Positions 5,297 to 6,469 of a stretch of DNA of 6,469 nucleotides are shown in pieces. The translations under genes were made by a program, and so were the position numbers. Each line of letters begins with the position of its first letter. The stretch's first letter is position 1. The stretch lies in contig SCTD01000219.1 of NCBI GenBank assembly GCA_004299215.1, forward strand, positions 1 through 6,469, given 5' to 3'. Under the pieces are notes generated by a model. It was not told where the DNA came from. It made no database searches and saw only the letters and a program-made list of their open reading frames with translations. This stretch comes from Frankiales bacterium. GTDB taxonomy: Bacteria; Actinomycetota; Actinomycetes; Mycobacteriales; SCTD01.

Positions 5297-6469
5297 GTGG
5301 TCGTGGCAGTCGGGCAGCAGGTGCTGAGCGCAGCGGAGGATCTCGCTGTGCTCGACGCTGCGATGCTCCGGCTCGAGGTGCGCGAGCTGACCCGTGGTGC
5401 TGAGCACGCCGCTCTGCTGCGGGAGGTCCTGGAGCTGCAGGCCGTGCTGGTCGGGTCGGGGATGGAGCTGGCGGTGGTGCCGCAGCTGGCGCTGGCACTG
5501 TCGGCGTCGGAGTCGCGGGCCGGGCAGCTGCTCGGTGAGGCGGAGGCGCTGGTCGTGCTGCCCGGTGCTGTGGAGGCGGTCGAGGCAGGGCTGCTGACGG
5601 TCGAGCAGTCCCGCACGGTCGTGGAGCAGCTGAAGGTGCTGCCGCTGCCCGATCGGGTCGCGGTGTGGCGGCGGTTGCAGGACCGGCTGGTCGGTGCGGC
5701 GGACGGGCTGGTGCTGCCGCCGGCCAGGTTGGCCGAGCTGCTCCGCCGGTGGGTGATCGCGCAGGACCGTGCGGCTGCCGAGCGGCGCCGGCGGGAGGCG
5801 CAGCAGGACCGCAGGGTGGAGTTCCGGGCGCGGGCGGACGGGTTGCACGACCTGCTCGCGGCGGGTCTGTCCGGTCCGGACCGGCTGGCGATCGGCGCCC
5901 GGATCGCGGCCCGGAGCCTGCCCTGGGGGTCGCAGGACGACCGGACCGCCGATCAGCGCCGGTTCGACGCGTTCCGGGACCTGCTGCTGGGCCGGGATCA
6001 GCTGCCGATCGTGCCGAACGACACCCCGCTCGACCCGGACGCCGACCCGCCCGCCGCCGGGGCGTGCACCGCGAGGTTGCGGTCGGCCGGGGCGGGGCCG
6101 TGCGGCTGCCTGCCCGGGACGCCGGTGCCGTGCGGCGCTGAGGTCAGCGTGCTGCTGCCGATCGGCGCGGGGCTGGGCACGACCGAGGAGATTGCTGAGC
6201 TGGTCGGGCACGGCCCGCTCGAACCCGACCTGACCGGGCAGATCCTGCTCACCGCCCCGCGACTGCGCCCGGTCTGGGTCGACGAGAACGGCGTCCCGGT
6301 CGCTGTGGGGGAGCGGACTGTCCAGCTCGGCCGGGGTGACCCGCACGCCGTCCGGCAGGCGCTGCTCGCCCTGCAGGCGCTGCCGCCGCCGACGGAGCGG
6401 TACCCCCGGCATCCGCTGGACCACCCGCAGAAGGGTGACGGCAACCCCGTCGTGATCGCCGTGCGCGAG
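5297..6469 (+). CDS. DUF222 (HNH/13E12-type) protein, 3'-truncated by window edge
   Basis: 391 residues are visible, open to the last base. The frame opens after TGA 5234-5236, and the only plausible starts are GTG 5297 and GTG 5303. GGTGG (5285-5289) lies 7 nt and GGAGG (5278-5282) 14 nt before 5297, so I chose that one. The helical DUF222 pattern is clear: a Leu/Ala/Glu-rich N-terminus, 'ALSASESRAGQLLGEAEAL', then 'EAGLLTVEQSR' (96-106), a basic stretch AERRRREAQQDRR (about 161-173), and the hallmark DRTADQRRFDAF (215-226). Then comes a linker with four Cys (257, 269, 271, 279) and a segment ending near 'HPLDHPQKGDGNP'. Relatives normally continue into an HNH endonuclease domain, which would lie just beyond the window, so nuclease activity cannot be judged here. 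DUF222-HNH genes are multi-copy in many actinobacteria (the mycobacterial 13E12 repeat family) and are thought to be mobile or recombining; their biological role is unsettled. No terminal repeats are visible. Confidence 0.9.
   Translation, partial: MVVAVGQQVLSAAEDLAVLDAAMLRLEVRELTRGAEHAALLREVLELQAVLVGSGMELAVVPQLALALSASESRAGQLLGEAEALVVLPGAVEAVEAGLLTVEQSRTVVEQLKVLPLPDRVAVWRRLQDRLVGAADGLVLPPARLAELLRRWVIAQDRAAAERRRREAQQDRRVEFRARADGLHDLLAAGLSGPDRLAIGARIAARSLPWGSQDDRTADQRRFDAFRDLLLGRDQLPIVPNDTPLDPDADPPAAGACTARLRSAGAGPCGCLPGTPVPCGAEVSVLLPIGAGLGTTEEIAELVGHGPLEPDLTGQILLTAPRLRPVWVDENGVPVAVGERTVQLGRGDPHAVRQALLALQALPPPTERYPRHPLDHPQKGDGNPVVIAVRE

Noticed and set aside
4679..6424. A 581-codon open frame on the minus strand over the acidic-tail gene and the DUF222 gene
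   Set aside because: The Pro/Ser/Arg-rich translation mirrors the Gly-rich repeats and the DUF222 helices on the + strand. The + frame shows a recognisable family, this one does not.
5297..6469. Transposon or insertion-sequence ends around the DUF222 gene
   Set aside because: No terminal inverted repeats or target-site duplication can be seen, and the right end of the gene is outside the window.

Overview
The window is GC-rich DNA (about 75% by eye) with strong G/C bias at third codon positions and mostly GTG starts, as expected of a high-GC actinobacterium. The family content agrees: a DUF6758 protein, an actinobacterial-style PHP phosphoesterase, a MarC-family membrane protein, and a DUF222 (HNH/13E12-type) protein. 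The DUF222 protein, with its Cys-containing linker, recalls Geodermatophilaceae-like genomes, but the genus is a guess. All supported genes are on the + strand.

Layout. (1) 2-568: 3' part of a DUF6758 gene whose start lies left of the window. (2) 602-1444: PHP-domain metal-dependent phosphoesterase. (3) 1441-2055: MarC-family protein, overlapping the PHP gene by 4 bp (GTGA). (4) 2066-2710: signal peptide, extracytoplasmic alpha/beta domain and one C-terminal TM helix. (5) 2743-3975: the same kind of ectodomain, a TM helix, a conserved cytoplasmic domain and a basic Gly-rich tail. (6) 3972-5051: N-terminal TM hairpin, the same cytoplasmic domain as gene 5, and a long acidic Gly-rich tail; it overlaps gene 5 by 4 bp (GTGA). 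(7) 5052-5296: the only sizeable intergenic region, holding hairpins, an AT-rich patch with short repeats and a doubtful 43-codon ORF. (8) 5297-6469: a DUF222 gene running off the right edge before its expected HNH nuclease domain.

Genes 1-6 are tightly packed and co-oriented (gaps of 33, -4, 10, 32 and -4 bp) and are probably one transcription unit, possibly with an internal promoter before the PHP gene. The first three are a recognisable housekeeping-type cluster. The DUF222 gene lies past a non-coding gap and belongs to a multi-copy, apparently mobile family, so it is probably a separate unit.

The most interesting part is genes 4-6. They behave as a domain-shuffled set: gene 4 carries ectodomain plus TM, gene 6 carries TM plus cytoplasmic domain plus Gly tail, and gene 5 carries all of these parts. 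The Gly-rich tails of genes 5 and 6 have opposite charge (only Arg/His against only Asp/Glu), and all three proteins end in Gly-X-Trp. I infer a membrane complex assembled partly through its cytoplasmic tails. Its function is unknown.
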